Assembly: GCF_009909185.1 (NCBI RefSeq) | Contig: NZ_JAAAMV010000001.1 | Location: 864,983 to 928,982 of the forward strand | Source of the DNA: Paenibacillus glycinis | Lineage (GTDB): Bacteria; Bacillota; Bacilli; Paenibacillales; Paenibacillaceae | Length of the DNA stretch: 64,000 bases | Direction of reading: 5' to 3' | Shown here: piece after piece, positions 56,359 to 64,000 of the stretch | Position numbering within the stretch: position 1 is the stretch's first letter | Layout: each line of letters opens with the position of its first letter | The notes under the pieces: model-generated | Databases searched by the model: none | What the model was told of the DNA's origin: nothing | Seen by the model: only the letters and a program-made list of their open reading frames with translations | Program-made: the position numbers and the translations under genes

Positions 56359-56763
56359 ATGGGGGCTCTGTTCTTGTATAAGCGTTTGAAGGTCCGTGAA
56401 GCGACTTGGCTCGCCATCGGTATGATTTTTGTTTCGGTGGGTATTCTTCTGCCGTTGTTACCAAAGGCACCCCTGCTTATCATTTCAAACATTTTAACAA
56501 CCATCGGTATGTTTTATTTCGGGACGATTTGGAACTCGAGACAATTCAGAATGATTACGAAGCAAACCATAATTCAACAAGCTCATATTTTTTTATGGCG
56601 AGAATGCTTCTTGAATGCTTCCAAAATACTATTGGTCTTATCGGTAAAGGAGATTCATGGAGGAACGTTTATTGGTTTAATGTTGTTAGCGCTTGTCTGC
56701 GCTTTAATGGTCCCGTATTTCTCCGGTAAGAGTACCGAAGTGTTAGATAAACAGCCGAAGTGA
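56359..56763 (+). pseudogene. C-terminal fragment of an MFS transporter
   Basis: About 134 codons with four hydrophobic segments (WLAIGMIFVSVGILLPLL, LIISNILTTIGMFYFGTIW, IGLMLLALVCALMVPYF). It lacks an N-terminal half, and an in-frame stop lies a few codons before the first ATG. Probably the C-terminal four TM of a macrolide-efflux-like protein. Confidence 0.55.
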
Positions 56764-56979
56764 TTTTCCTTAACAGTACTTCCCGTGAACCCGAACGAGC
56801 CGAAGCCATCCCGGTTCATACTCCATCTCTTTCAGCTCTTCAAACAACTGAACAGCACGCTGTCTTGTTTTGACAAGGAACTCTGTGGTAAATCATTCAA
56901 GCGCATAACGCGTTTTATTGTGTTTGGGGATAAAGTTCCTGTCTATTCCAAAGGACAAGAACTTTATCGCGATTTTTAC

Positions 56980-57756
56980 CTATACCTGATCGGTCTGTAC
57001 CTGTTTTTTATTCGACGGCGCAAACCAACCGAGCAGGGCCACCAATACCAAGACCGCATAGAAGATAAGCGTCCATACCGTGCTATGAGGGAAATGATAA
57101 TCTATCACGGCGATATCTTCGTGCGCCAGTGTTATTACGGCGAGCTTTACGCCGACCCACGCCACGATCGCATAAGCGGTGGTCTCGAGCGCCGGCCGTT
57201 GGCCCAGCAACTTTACGAACCATGTGGCCGCGAATTTGATCAGGATAAGTCCAGCAATCCCGCCAAGCACGACAAGCAGGAATTTGCCTCCGTCCATGCC
57301 GCCGAAATGGGCAAGCGGGGAATCCGGGAGACCAAGGGCAAGCGCTACCGCGGCAAGAATGGAATCGATCGCAAAAGCAAGGTCCGCCAGCGCGATTTTC
57401 CCCACGGTTGGCCAGAAGCTTTTTCCCGCAGCATCTTTTTTGTCGTCCTCGCGAAGGCTCCCGTCTTTCTTGCCCAAACGTGCTTTGAGGATGTGCTTCA
57501 ACCCAAGGTAGAGAAGATAAGCAGCTCCGATCGCCTGTATTTGCCAGACGTTGGCAATAAACGATATCGCGAAGAGCGCGGCGAAGCGGAAAACAAATGC
57601 CATGATGATCCCATAGTTGATGGCTTTCTTCTTCTGGTCTGCCGGTAAATGCTTCGCGATAACAGCCAGTACGAGCGCATTGTCTGCCGACAGCAGTCCT
57701 TCCAAGCCGATAAGAATCAGCAACGCCCACGCATACTCCAACCACAATGATTCCAA
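56980..57756 (-). CDS. TerC-family integral membrane protein
   Basis: 258 aa; TTG start preceded by AAAGGGGAG. Seven TM segments. The family's metal-site motifs are GLEGLLSADNALVLAVI in the second helix and LADLAFAIDSILAAVAL in a later one. TerC proteins of Bacillus export manganese and help metalate secreted enzymes. I looked for a yybP-ykoY manganese riboswitch upstream and did not find one. Confidence 0.92.
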   Translation of the reverse strand: MESLWLEYAWALLILIGLEGLLSADNALVLAVIAKHLPADQKKKAINYGIIMAFVFRFAALFAISFIANVWQIQAIGAAYLLYLGLKHILKARLGKKDGSLREDDKKDAAGKSFWPTVGKIALADLAFAIDSILAAVALALGLPDSPLAHFGGMDGGKFLLVVLGGIAGLILIKFAATWFVKLLGQRPALETTAYAIVAWVGVKLAVITLAHEDIAVIDYHFPHSTVWTLIFYAVLVLVALLGWFAPSNKKQVQTDQV

Positions 57757-58460
57757 TTTGCACGCTCCCCTTTACGATCATGGTCAGTGAGCCAACAAGC
57801 CAGTTATATTCCGTAATAGATATACGGATGACATCGGGGGTAGAGTTCATTTTTTTGGCCTAACGACGGGCAGTAAATATAATACAAGCCAAGGTGTTAC
57901 ATTTGCGATATGAACTATGATACAAAAAATTCTCCTCCTGTTTGGTTATCGATTATGTCTCCCCAAAGGACTCAGCATAAATTGCGAACAAGACTTGTCC
58001 TGTATCGTTATTGACACTTCAGATAGCGATTGAAATCCAAGAGGAGTCGAATGGCTAAATCGATGATCTCTGCATTCTCTCTACATTCAGTAAGACATAA
58101 ACAGGCAGTCGCGAGTTTGAGCCTGCAATCAATGTTCCACCAGCGTGCATGAAAACCATTAATCCAAAGAAGACCAGGTACATCGAATATGAACCATCAT
58201 AGGGTTGGAATTAGCCTAGAAACACAGAAAAACCCCGAGGCTCTTTTGCCCTCCAAGGTTTAGACTTGTTTTCATATTCGCGATTAAACAGTGATTCCTT
58301 TCACGACGCGGCCAACAAAACCGAATGTACGTTCGTCATGCAAGAGGTGAATTATTACTCCGCGCTTCCGGCTCGCAGGCTGCTCCGCCCTGGAGTTCAC
58401 GTTTGGGCGCTGAGTGCGTATCCTATTGGGTAAAGATTATGAGTCGCGGAGGTAACGACG
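57757..58460. other. Intergenic region with one terminator-like hairpin
   Basis: About 700 bp between the divergent TerC and hydrolase genes. A minus-strand hairpin with an AAACC/GGTTT stem and a T tail lies at about 58224-58262, with no obvious gene feeding into it. No coding frame was recognised. Confidence 0.5.
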
Positions 58461-59255
58461 GTGGGATACTTTGTAACGGTGGAGCCGGGGGTAAAGCTCT
58501 ATGTAGAGGACATCAACCCGGCAGGAAGTAAAACAATCGTTTTTCTTCATGGCTGGCCGCTCAGCCATGACCAGTTTGAATATCAGTTCGACGTGCTTCC
58601 GGGCATGGGCTACCGCTGCATCGGCATCGACTGGCGCGGCTTTGGCAAGTCAGACCGGCCCTACGATGGCTATAATTTAGAGCGGCTTGCGGACGATATC
58701 CGAGCCGTTGTTACAGCGCTGCAATTGAAAGATTTCGTGCTCGGCGGACATTCGACCGGGGGCGCAATCGCGATCAAATACGTCGTGCGGTACAATGGTG
58801 GCGGCGTATCGAAGCTCGTTCTAATCGATGCGGCTGCCCCGCGCGGGTTTACCGAAGAGAACGCCGCGCAACTGTTGAAGCAAACCTTGAACGACCGGGC
58901 GAACATGATGCTCGGCGTGACGAACATCTTCTTCTTCCGGTACATCACCAAGCCCTTCTCGGATTGGTTCAATCAGATGGGGATGGAGGCAGCCGGCTGG
59001 TCGACAGCCGCGGTCATCATCATGCTACGAGACTTTGATTTGACCTCCGACCTAACTCGTATACAGCTGCCTACGCTAATTGTGCACGGCATTCACGACC
59101 AAGTCATTCCGTTCAGACAGGCGGAGGAAATGCATCGAATAATTCCCCATTCACGACTCGTGCCGTTCATCTACAGTGGCCACGGTTCATTCTACGACGA
59201 ACGTGACAAGTTCAATCAACTGATGCAGGAGTTCATCGGGGCTGCGACGGGATGA
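58461..59255 (+). CDS. Alpha/beta hydrolase
   Basis: 264 aa; GTG start with GGAGGT upstream. Oxyanion motif FLHGWPLSHDQF, nucleophile Ser in GGHSTGG (about 96), acid Asp in HGIHDQVIPF and His in YSGHGSFYDE. The overall type is arylesterase/non-heme haloperoxidase. Cytoplasmic. Monocistronic, with a terminator following. Confidence 0.92.
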   Translation: MGYFVTVEPGVKLYVEDINPAGSKTIVFLHGWPLSHDQFEYQFDVLPGMGYRCIGIDWRGFGKSDRPYDGYNLERLADDIRAVVTALQLKDFVLGGHSTGGAIAIKYVVRYNGGGVSKLVLIDAAAPRGFTEENAAQLLKQTLNDRANMMLGVTNIFFFRYITKPFSDWFNQMGMEAAGWSTAAVIIMLRDFDLTSDLTRIQLPTLIVHGIHDQVIPFRQAEEMHRIIPHSRLVPFIYSGHGSFYDERDKFNQLMQEFIGAATG

Positions 59256-60123
59256 ACCCGCGCCTCGGAACCGTAATAGAACGCACATCAGGCAGCCGCT
59301 TTTTCCGCTGTCTGATGTGCGTTCACTTATTAAACAGTAATCATCGGGCCACAATTTGAAGGTGGCCTTCTTAAGATGCGCCCAAACCGTGACGAATTAA
59401 AACTGGACAAGATTACAGAAATTGATTATTTGCGACTATTTTGACGCTCGTCGCGTTGATCCAACCTAATCCGCTGCAGTCATGAAGCCTCAAAAAGACC
59501 GTTAAGCTCTCAAGGAAATATCAGATTGTTGGATGAAATCTTCATCGCGACCATATTACAGCCGTAATTATCACCCGGATCGCGGACAGCGGCTGGGTAG
59601 AGGGCTAAATTTCCTCCCTCTTAATGCCCGGTTGTAAATAAAACGCATTCGTGTTAACTAAGCGGCCAATATGTAGACTTTGATTACGAGGAGTACAGTG
59701 CCGATTTATCCACTCACTTAGCAGATCGGTTATCATTACCCCCAATTGCCGATACCACTCCCCATGTGGCTCCTTTTCACATTGTGCTATTGCTCCAATG
59801 AGCGAGCGAGTTCATTCCTTTCCGACCATTCAACGTTACATTTAATGTTTAAGCTTTGAACATGCTTTTTCTACAAAAGGGCATAATAACCTCGTGCTGC
59901 TGGTTCTACGTTCGTTATGGTGGCTTTTCTTAAGCGGCGACATGGTCCTCGCGTACTTTATAGCGACGTCCCGGTCTTCAAGAATGTGCTTTTGAAACCT
60001 CGGCATAGAAAGCCGGATTGAGTGGATATAATCCGAGGACGCGTAGGTATCACTATGACCAAGCGCTACCAACCGCCAGATGCCAGAGGCAGGGAACGCT
60101 AGAATGGAGATGTTCATATACAG
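59256..60123. other. Intergenic region, no gene recognised
   Basis: About 870 bp. After the terminator at 59279-59326 I saw no convincing coding frame on either strand. It may contain decayed sequence like its surroundings. Confidence 0.5.
59279..59326 (+). terminator. Hairpin terminator after the hydrolase
   Basis: GAACGCACATCAG and CTGATGTGCGTTC form a 13-bp stem, extended by CAG/CTG inside, 24 bp past the stop. The T-run is weak. Confidence 0.7.
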
Positions 60124-60597
60124 ATGAGAAGAATTTTGGTTTTTTTCCTGCTGTTCTCTTGGGTTCAGGGAATATCATCCTTACATGCACAGGGCAACTC
60201 ATATGAAAAACCGTCATACGATACGCGATCGGTCGAGAAACAAAGGAAAATCGAACAGAAAAATACGGTTCAAGCATATCGACGCGGTGCGATACGTTCG
60301 CCCAGAAGAAGCTTTAATCCCGGAGTCGGCCCCGGCCGCACGGCGCCTTCTAGACAGGACCAAGGCGGTCGCAATCCGGCGGCTGCGAGAACGTCACCCG
60401 CTCAGCGGACCGGATTCGGCGGGTTTTTCGGCGGCTTATTCGGAGGACTGGCACTGGGCACAATTTTCAGCTCCCTATTTAACCCGTTTGCCGGTTTTTC
60501 GCTCGGCTCTCCCTTGCTCTCGCTGCTAAGCATCGTCTTATGGCTGATCGTAATCATCTCTCTCTTCCGGATGTTTCGCAGCCGAAAAAAATATTAA
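60124..60597 (+). CDS. Gly-rich secreted or membrane protein, unknown
   Basis: 157 aa. A signal peptide (1-22) is followed by a basic disordered region (RRGAIRSPRRSFNPGVGPGR). A Gly/Phe-rich hydrophobic stretch (GFGGFFGGLFGGLALGTIF) and a final TM helix (LLSIVLWLIVIISLF) end in RMFRSRKKY. The Gly-Phe part resembles the linker of Tim44-like bacterial proteins. The function is unknown. Confidence 0.7.
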   Translation: MRRILVFFLLFSWVQGISSLHAQGNSYEKPSYDTRSVEKQRKIEQKNTVQAYRRGAIRSPRRSFNPGVGPGRTAPSRQDQGGRNPAAARTSPAQRTGFGGFFGGLFGGLALGTIFSSLFNPFAGFSLGSPLLSLLSIVLWLIVIISLFRMFRSRKKY

Positions 60598-60622
60598 TGT
60601 TCCTTCTTTCTAAACTCATATG

Positions 60623-60650
60623 AAAAGCTGCCGTCTCCGGCAGCTTTTTT
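60623..60650 (+). terminator. Terminator after the Gly-rich protein
   Basis: AAAAGCTGCCG and CCGGCAGCTTTTTT with a 3-nt loop. Confidence 0.9.
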
Positions 60651-60780
60651 CAATCTCATTGCTTCTCATTTTTCCCCTTCTTTTAAATTGTCTCAAACAT
60701 CGTCCATGTAAGATCGTTCCGCCATTTCGGAAGGTTCTTCCCTATAAGAATAATTCCAATTGTAAGCGAGAACTCTCGCG

Positions 60781-61362
60781 TTACTGGGTTCGTGTCCGTT
60801 GAACATTGTTCTCATTCCCCACCTGTAATAAAGCGATAGCTGCACCATAGATGCTTTGAATGCATTTTGTTTTAAAAGGCCCGTCCACTTTTTTGCGTAG
60901 CAATGTGATTGTGGCATCGTCGGCATTCAGCATCACATCCGACTCGAGTACCCAAACCTGATTCAGCAGCTTGTCCCGTGAAAGAACTTGTCCCACATGG
61001 CGCATCAAACAGATGAGCAATTGAAGTTCGGGTCGTGTCAACGGATCTCCGTGCCACTACGTGTTACTTCGAATCGGTTGAGATGCGCTGATATATCTCC
61101 TAATTTGATTGTAACCGACGATCGGTACCCCCGATCGCCGAAAAAGAGCCTCGCTCCTACTGATTTTCCGTACGAGCTCTAAACCTGTCATATCGGGCAT
61201 CATCCAATCCAGCACGTATATGTCATACCGGCGAGCTGCTAATGCTTCCTTCGCCTTACGGCCATCCTTCATCCAATCGACAACATGATATTGCCGCTTC
61301 AGCTGATGCTCGGTAAGCGCACCAAGCGTCTCATCATCCTCGGATAACACCAAAACGACCAC
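60781..61362 (-). pseudogene. OmpR-type response regulator, deleted and frameshifted
   Basis: GTG start. The receiver begins correctly (VVLVLSEDDETLGAL, phospho-Asp in YVLDWMMPDMTG), but after RKISRSEALFRR the rest of the receiver and the linker are lost. The winged helix resumes in another frame (LTRPELQLLICLMRHVGQVL, DKLLNQVW, TLLRKKVDGPF, IQSIYGAA). The usual length is about 225 residues. No histidine kinase is seen next to it. Confidence 0.85.
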
Positions 61363-61447
61363 CTACAACAGATTTTGTAGACGGTCGTTAGTGGTTTTGT
61401 ATTCTTTGGCGAATCATGCTGCAACTCTATTTTTCTTTAAGGATTAT

Positions 61448-61576
61448 TTAAGGATTATTTGTATGCTGTACATTTTGCAGTTTCTGCGACGGTTTGCCTT
61501 TACCTTTCTCTGCGTTTTTCCGTTGCTTGGCTTGTGTATCATTGAACTTTTTCACGAATTCATTCGTGGATTCCAT
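61448..61576 (-). CDS. 42-aa basic small protein, spore-associated by context
   Basis: ATG at 61576 with GAGGTGAT upstream. The peptide is hydrophilic and Lys/Gln/Asn-rich (MESTNEFVKKFNDTQAKQ ... QNVQHTNNP), similar in style to the small SASP-like proteins of spores. It follows two coat-protein genes on the same strand. A remnant of a second copy lies at 63267-63312. Confidence 0.65.
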   Translation of the reverse strand: MESTNEFVKKFNDTQAKQRKNAEKGKGKPSQKLQNVQHTNNP

Positions 61577-61625
61577 GTACCATCACCTCGCTTTGTATTG
61601 ACATCTTGCAAAGGACCATTAGCAG

Positions 61626-61940
61626 TCATTGAAATTGAACTGTGCTTTGTTGAGCGAATTGCACTGTTTTTTGCTGCGTTTGCTTGTATTGCACGACCTG
61701 CTTGTCTATTTCTTGCTGCAGGACGGGCGACGAGGCGTTATACAAATTGGCCTGTTTCAAAGTCGTATACAGGTCCCCTTGCATCGTAAGGGTTTCGTTC
61801 AACAGGTCGGTAAACATTTGCCGAATTTGAGGACATACGGATTCGGTAGCGGCAGTCGCATATTCCCTTGTAACCCTTTTTAAATCCGCCAAAATTGTGT
61901 TCGCGATGTCTTCTTCAGGTAAGCTTAATGGACTATTCAT
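61626..61940 (-). CDS. CotF-family spore coat protein
   Basis: 104 aa; AGGAGG precedes the ATG. It is mostly helical, with EEDIANTILADLKRVTREYA and TESVCPQIRQMFTDLLNETL as the two ferritin-like helices of CotF proteins. Expressed in the mother cell by family precedent. It lies 13 bp downstream of a related gene. Confidence 0.85.
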   Translation of the reverse strand: MNSPLSLPEEDIANTILADLKRVTREYATAATESVCPQIRQMFTDLLNETLTMQGDLYTTLKQANLYNASSPVLQQEIDKQVVQYKQTQQKTVQFAQQSTVQFQ

Positions 61941-61953
61941 GTAATATATCCTC

Positions 61954-62187
61954 CTATTGTTGAGGTTGCGTCGGAGCCATTTGTCTGTGCTGTTCCATCA
62001 TCGTTAACAATGTTTGATAATGCTGGGTATGTTTGCTCATCAACTGATTTACGGTTTGTTTTATTTGCGGGTTTTGGACGGTAGCCGCTGCGACCACGCA
62101 CTGTTTATACAACAAATCTTCGTTGGACATAGAGTCGGCTATATACTCCAACTCCTTTGCCGTCATTGCGTCTGCTGATTGGTTCAT
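61954..62187 (-). CDS. Small CotF-like spore protein
   Basis: 77 aa. I chose the ATG at 62187 because AAGGGAG lies 7 nt upstream; an ATG two codons earlier is too close. TAKELEYIADSMSNEDLLYK and QIKQTVNQLMSKHTQHYQTL form a helical pair resembling half a CotF unit. It forms a pair with the following gene. Confidence 0.8.
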   Translation of the reverse strand: MNQSADAMTAKELEYIADSMSNEDLLYKQCVVAAATVQNPQIKQTVNQLMSKHTQHYQTLLTMMEQHRQMAPTQPQQ

Positions 62188-62700
62188 AATCATGCTCCCT
62201 TCTTTTTCCCTTGGAAACCAGTTCATAATTTTCCTCAACGCATTGATTTTTATTCACAATCGCATTGTCTTCATAACATAAAAAAATCCGCGCAAGCGGC
62301 GGTTTTCAATTGATTATGAGGTCTTGTCCTCCTACAGGATCTTACCGCACAACAAATGTGGTTCTTTCAGAATAACGGTACGGTTTCGAAATTGTCTGAT
62401 CGACATCGATTACCTGCAAGGCCGCGGCAACAACCAATGGAAAAGGTTTCAATTATATCCAGCACGCTTGATCATGGTCGGTTCAGTCAAACTTACATTC
62501 GTTTTCTTTATCGGCAGTAAGAGATGCACATGGATGCTCAAATCGCATAGCGAAGAGCTAAAGCGATGTGTTAAATGAAAACTCGCAACTGTGTTCTTGG
62601 CATAATATAGCCCATCTCTAGTAAATACGCATGCGACTATAACATTTGATAGATTGGATACATAGTTTATATAGAATCTATAATCTAAGGAGTCGATCAT
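62188..62700. other. Intergenic region containing repeat copy A
   Basis: About 510 bp. It holds the upstream region of the coat genes, the repeat at 62266-62393, and AT-rich sequence before the Gly-Ser-X gene. No coding frame was recognised. Confidence 0.5.
62266..62393. repeat. Intergenic repeat, copy A
   Basis: Begins tgtcttcataacataaaa, with an aatccgcgc hairpin, then caattgat, cttgtcctcctacaggat, and ends aataacggtacggtttc. It matches copy B at 63677-63806 in the same orientation with scattered differences. Confidence 0.75.
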
Positions 62701-63063
62701 ATGTCTGGACAAGTATCGCAAAGGAAAAAAGGCTCGGAAGGCAGTAAAGGCTCGGACGGCAGTAAAGGCTCGGACGGCAGCAAAGGATCGCGTGGCAGTA
62801 AAGGCTCGGACGGCAGCAAAGGATCGCGTGGCAGCAAAGGCTCGGACGGCAGCAAAGGCTCGCGTGGCAGCAAAGGCTCGGACGGCAGCAAAGGCTCGCG
62901 TGGCAGCAAAGGCTCGGACGGCAGCAAAGGATCGCGTGGCAGCAGAGGCTCGGACGGCAGCAAAGGATCGCGTGGCAGCAGAGGCTCGGACGGCAGCAAA
63001 GGCTCGCGTGGCAGCAGAGGCTCGGACGGCAGCAAAGGATCGCGCAGTAGCAGAAGTGAATAA
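62701..63063 (+). CDS. Gly-Ser-X tripeptide repeat protein
   Basis: 120 aa; AAGGAG lies 9 nt before the ATG. After MSGQVSQRKK the whole chain is G-S-X triplets with X cycling Lys, Asp, Lys, Arg (GSDGSKGSRGSK), which alternates charge and has no hydrophobic residue. The DNA carries a 36-bp period with silent AAA/AGA and GGA/GGC changes. It is not true collagen (no Pro). A charged, disordered, possibly cohesive or hydration protein of the spore is an inference from its position beside coat genes. Confidence 0.8.
   Translation: MSGQVSQRKKGSEGSKGSDGSKGSDGSKGSRGSKGSDGSKGSRGSKGSDGSKGSRGSKGSDGSKGSRGSKGSDGSKGSRGSRGSDGSKGSRGSRGSDGSKGSRGSRGSDGSKGSRSSRSE
62728..63055 (+). repeat. 36-bp minisatellite inside the Gly-Ser-X gene
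   Basis: About nine units of a 36-bp sequence made of two 18-bp halves (ggctcggacggcagcaaa and ggatcgcgtggcagcaaa). The copies are nearly identical, which suggests recent expansion. Confidence 0.85.
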
Positions 63064-63405
63064 ACGATAATAATTACTACATTAGGCCCGTTCTTAGGGT
63101 CTTTTTCTTTTGCAATCCAAGTGAAAGGTAATGCTCTTTATTGAAATGTGACCCACAAGAGGGTCAGGTTATTTCAACGTGTCCATAGTGGATCACATTT
63201 CAAACACTCGTGTAGGTAGGCGGTCTTTTTTGCAAGTCATTTCTTGCTGTAGCTCACATATCATATCTAGGGGTTATTTGTATGCTGCAAATTTTGCAGT
63301 TCATGCGACACCCTATCTACCCACTTATTAAGTTGCCTCAACGAAATGAATATTATCCATAACGCGATAGTAGTAACTTTCGTTAACATTTAATAAAGCA
63401 CCTCT
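63064..63405. other. Intergenic region with a gene remnant
   Basis: About 340 bp downstream of the Gly-Ser-X gene. It contains the small-gene remnant at 63267-63312 and an imperfect inverted repeat around 63145-63200 (tgacccac...gtggatcac type). No intact gene. Confidence 0.5.
63267..63312 (-). pseudogene. 3' remnant of a second copy of the 42-aa spore gene
   Basis: The minus strand encodes HELQNLQHTNNP and a stop, matching the last residues (KLQNVQHTNNP) of the gene at 61448-61576. The nucleotides ttatttgtatgctg and attttgcagtt are shared. Confidence 0.65.
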
Positions 63406-63495
63406 TTACCGCTTGCGTTTGATTATAGAGCAGATGTAGCATTTATGATTCATCCCTTTGATTTGTTGGATGTTTTCACAGTAAACGCATTTCAT
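63406..63495 (-). CDS. 29-aa Cys-rich micro-ORF (CxxC...CxxC)
   Basis: ATG at 63495, with GGGGGTGAC upstream. The peptide MKCVYCENIQQIKG continues to KCYICSIIKRKR and has two CxxC pairs, the pattern of a minimal zinc ribbon, and a basic tail. Too short to be sure it is expressed. Confidence 0.4.
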   Translation of the reverse strand: MKCVYCENIQQIKGMNHKCYICSIIKRKR

Positions 63496-63924
63496 TGTAA
63501 GTCACCCCCACGGGTATTATACCCGGCGGAATAAAGTGCATATTCAATTTAAGCCCTGATATCAATGTATTTTTATGCGTTAGCACAAACGCTGTCCAGA
63601 TCAGATTGCCCTCTCTTAGCACGCTCAATCCGGCTTCTATAAGCTCGAAAACCCGCCGTGCAATAAGGCGATGTATTGTCTTTCATAACATAAAAATCCG
63701 CGCAAAAGGCGGATTTCAATTGATATATGTTCTTGTCCTCATACAGGATCAAGTTCTTACCCCTAACAAAAAATTCCTGGGAATAACGTTACGGCTTCAA
63801 AATAATCTTCAGCGCGTTGTCCTCCTTATGGCGCTTGTCCCTTTTCTATTTCTCAAACCTCGTATTTCTTCATAATTGGAATGCTGCCCGTTACTTCAAT
63901 GAACAACGGCAGCCGATTGGGTCG
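63496..63924. other. Intergenic region containing repeat copy B
   Basis: About 430 bp between the Cys-rich ORF and the IS3 element. It holds the repeat at 63677-63806; I saw no gene. Confidence 0.5.
63677..63806. repeat. Intergenic repeat, copy B
   Basis: Same orientation and order of motifs as copy A (tgtctttcataaca, aatccgcgc hairpin, caattgat, cttgtcctcatacaggat, aataacgttacggcttc). Confidence 0.75.
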
Positions 63925-64000
63925 TGAACTGCACCCCGTCAAGTAGACAGTATAAATAAACGAAAATTATTTAAGCGGCCTTGGTCCTAAATTCCATCGG
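63925..64000 (-). mobile_element. End of an IS3-family insertion sequence
   Basis: The right terminal repeat begins about 63925 (tgaactgcaccccgtcaagt), a typical IS3/IS150-group end. It lies just outside the transposase stop codon. The element continues past the window. Confidence 0.75.
63971..64000 (-). CDS. C-terminus of IS3-family transposase OrfB (partial)
   Basis: Only the last nine codons are in the window. They read PMEFRTKAA and a stop, matching the usual SPMEYR-type ending of IS3 OrfB. The rest lies beyond the window. Confidence 0.7.
   Translation of the reverse strand, partial: PMEFRTKAA

Noticed and set aside
56770..56895. Minus-strand open stretch encoding FEELKEMEYEPGWLRLVRVH
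   Set aside because: Composition looks protein-like, but it is only about 40 codons, has no start codon and I recognise no family; possibly a gene remnant.
57757..57960. yybP-ykoY manganese riboswitch ahead of the TerC gene
   Set aside because: Such an element is common before terC-family genes, but I could not find its conserved core in this leader.
62697..63035. Leu-Pro-Ser-Glu repeat protein on the minus strand
   Set aside because: Antisense reading of the Gly-Ser-X gene; no ribosome binding site, whereas the plus frame has AAGGAG at the right distance.

Overview
The window looks like chromosomal DNA from a spore-forming, S-layer-bearing soil Firmicute of the Paenibacillaceae (Paenibacillus/Cohnella-like). 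The reasons are: three very large secreted proteins ending in SLH domains, AGGAGG-type ribosome binding sites, frequent TTG/GTG starts, a BclA-like collagen protein and CotF-type coat proteins, a sigK fragment, and moderately high GC. No rRNA, tRNA or CRISPR array was seen. This taxonomic call is an inference from gene content only.

Layout. 1-7.5 kb: two tandem subtilase-family genes on the minus strand. The downstream one is an intact SLH-anchored S8 peptidase that runs off the window. The upstream one is a subtilase fold in which every catalytic position has been replaced. 8.3-15.4 kb: a tightly coupled minus-strand operon encoding a divergent EPSP-synthase-like enzyme, an acyl-CoA ligase, an acyl-CoA dehydrogenase, a FadH-type 2,4-dienoyl-CoA reductase and a FabL/ChcA-type short-chain reductase. 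This is the enzyme set expected for turning shikimate into cyclohexane- or cyclohexene-carboxyl-CoA. It has a long structured leader with a 27-codon leader ORF, and an IclR regulator and a truncated MFS exporter lie divergently. 17-22.5 kb: collagen-like spore-surface protein, OsmC protein, polar amino-acid ABC transporter, DinB-family protein. 22.6-27 kb: a 1470-aa Ig-like/SLH surface protein. 27.4-34.7 kb: a LysR/DUF4188 pair, a Gfo/Idh/MocA oxidoreductase, an internally duplicated membrane protein, a divergent epimerase/XRE-regulator pair and an unknown basic protein.

35-46 kb: a decayed OppA gene; a HupE/UreJ - TPR membrane protein - HupE/UreJ operon; an SLH-anchored purple-acid-phosphatase-like enzyme; and, divergent from it, four genes (two membrane proteins, a metallophosphoesterase-like protein with all metal ligands lost, a lipoprotein). 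46.4-49.9 kb: a large secreted GH28-like beta-helix protein. 50-57 kb: a decay zone with sigK, BclA-like, EthD, aldo/keto reductase and MFS remnants, mixed with an intact two-domain glycosyltransferase, an MFS transporter and an aldo/keto reductase. 57-64 kb: TerC, an alpha/beta hydrolase, a Gly-rich secreted protein, a broken response regulator, spore coat proteins with a degenerate duplicate of their flanks, an extreme Gly-Ser-X repeat protein, and the end of an IS3-family element at the right edge.

The most notable items are the shikimate-to-alicyclic-acyl-CoA operon and the repeated pattern of an active extracellular hydrolase sitting next to a catalytically dead relative.
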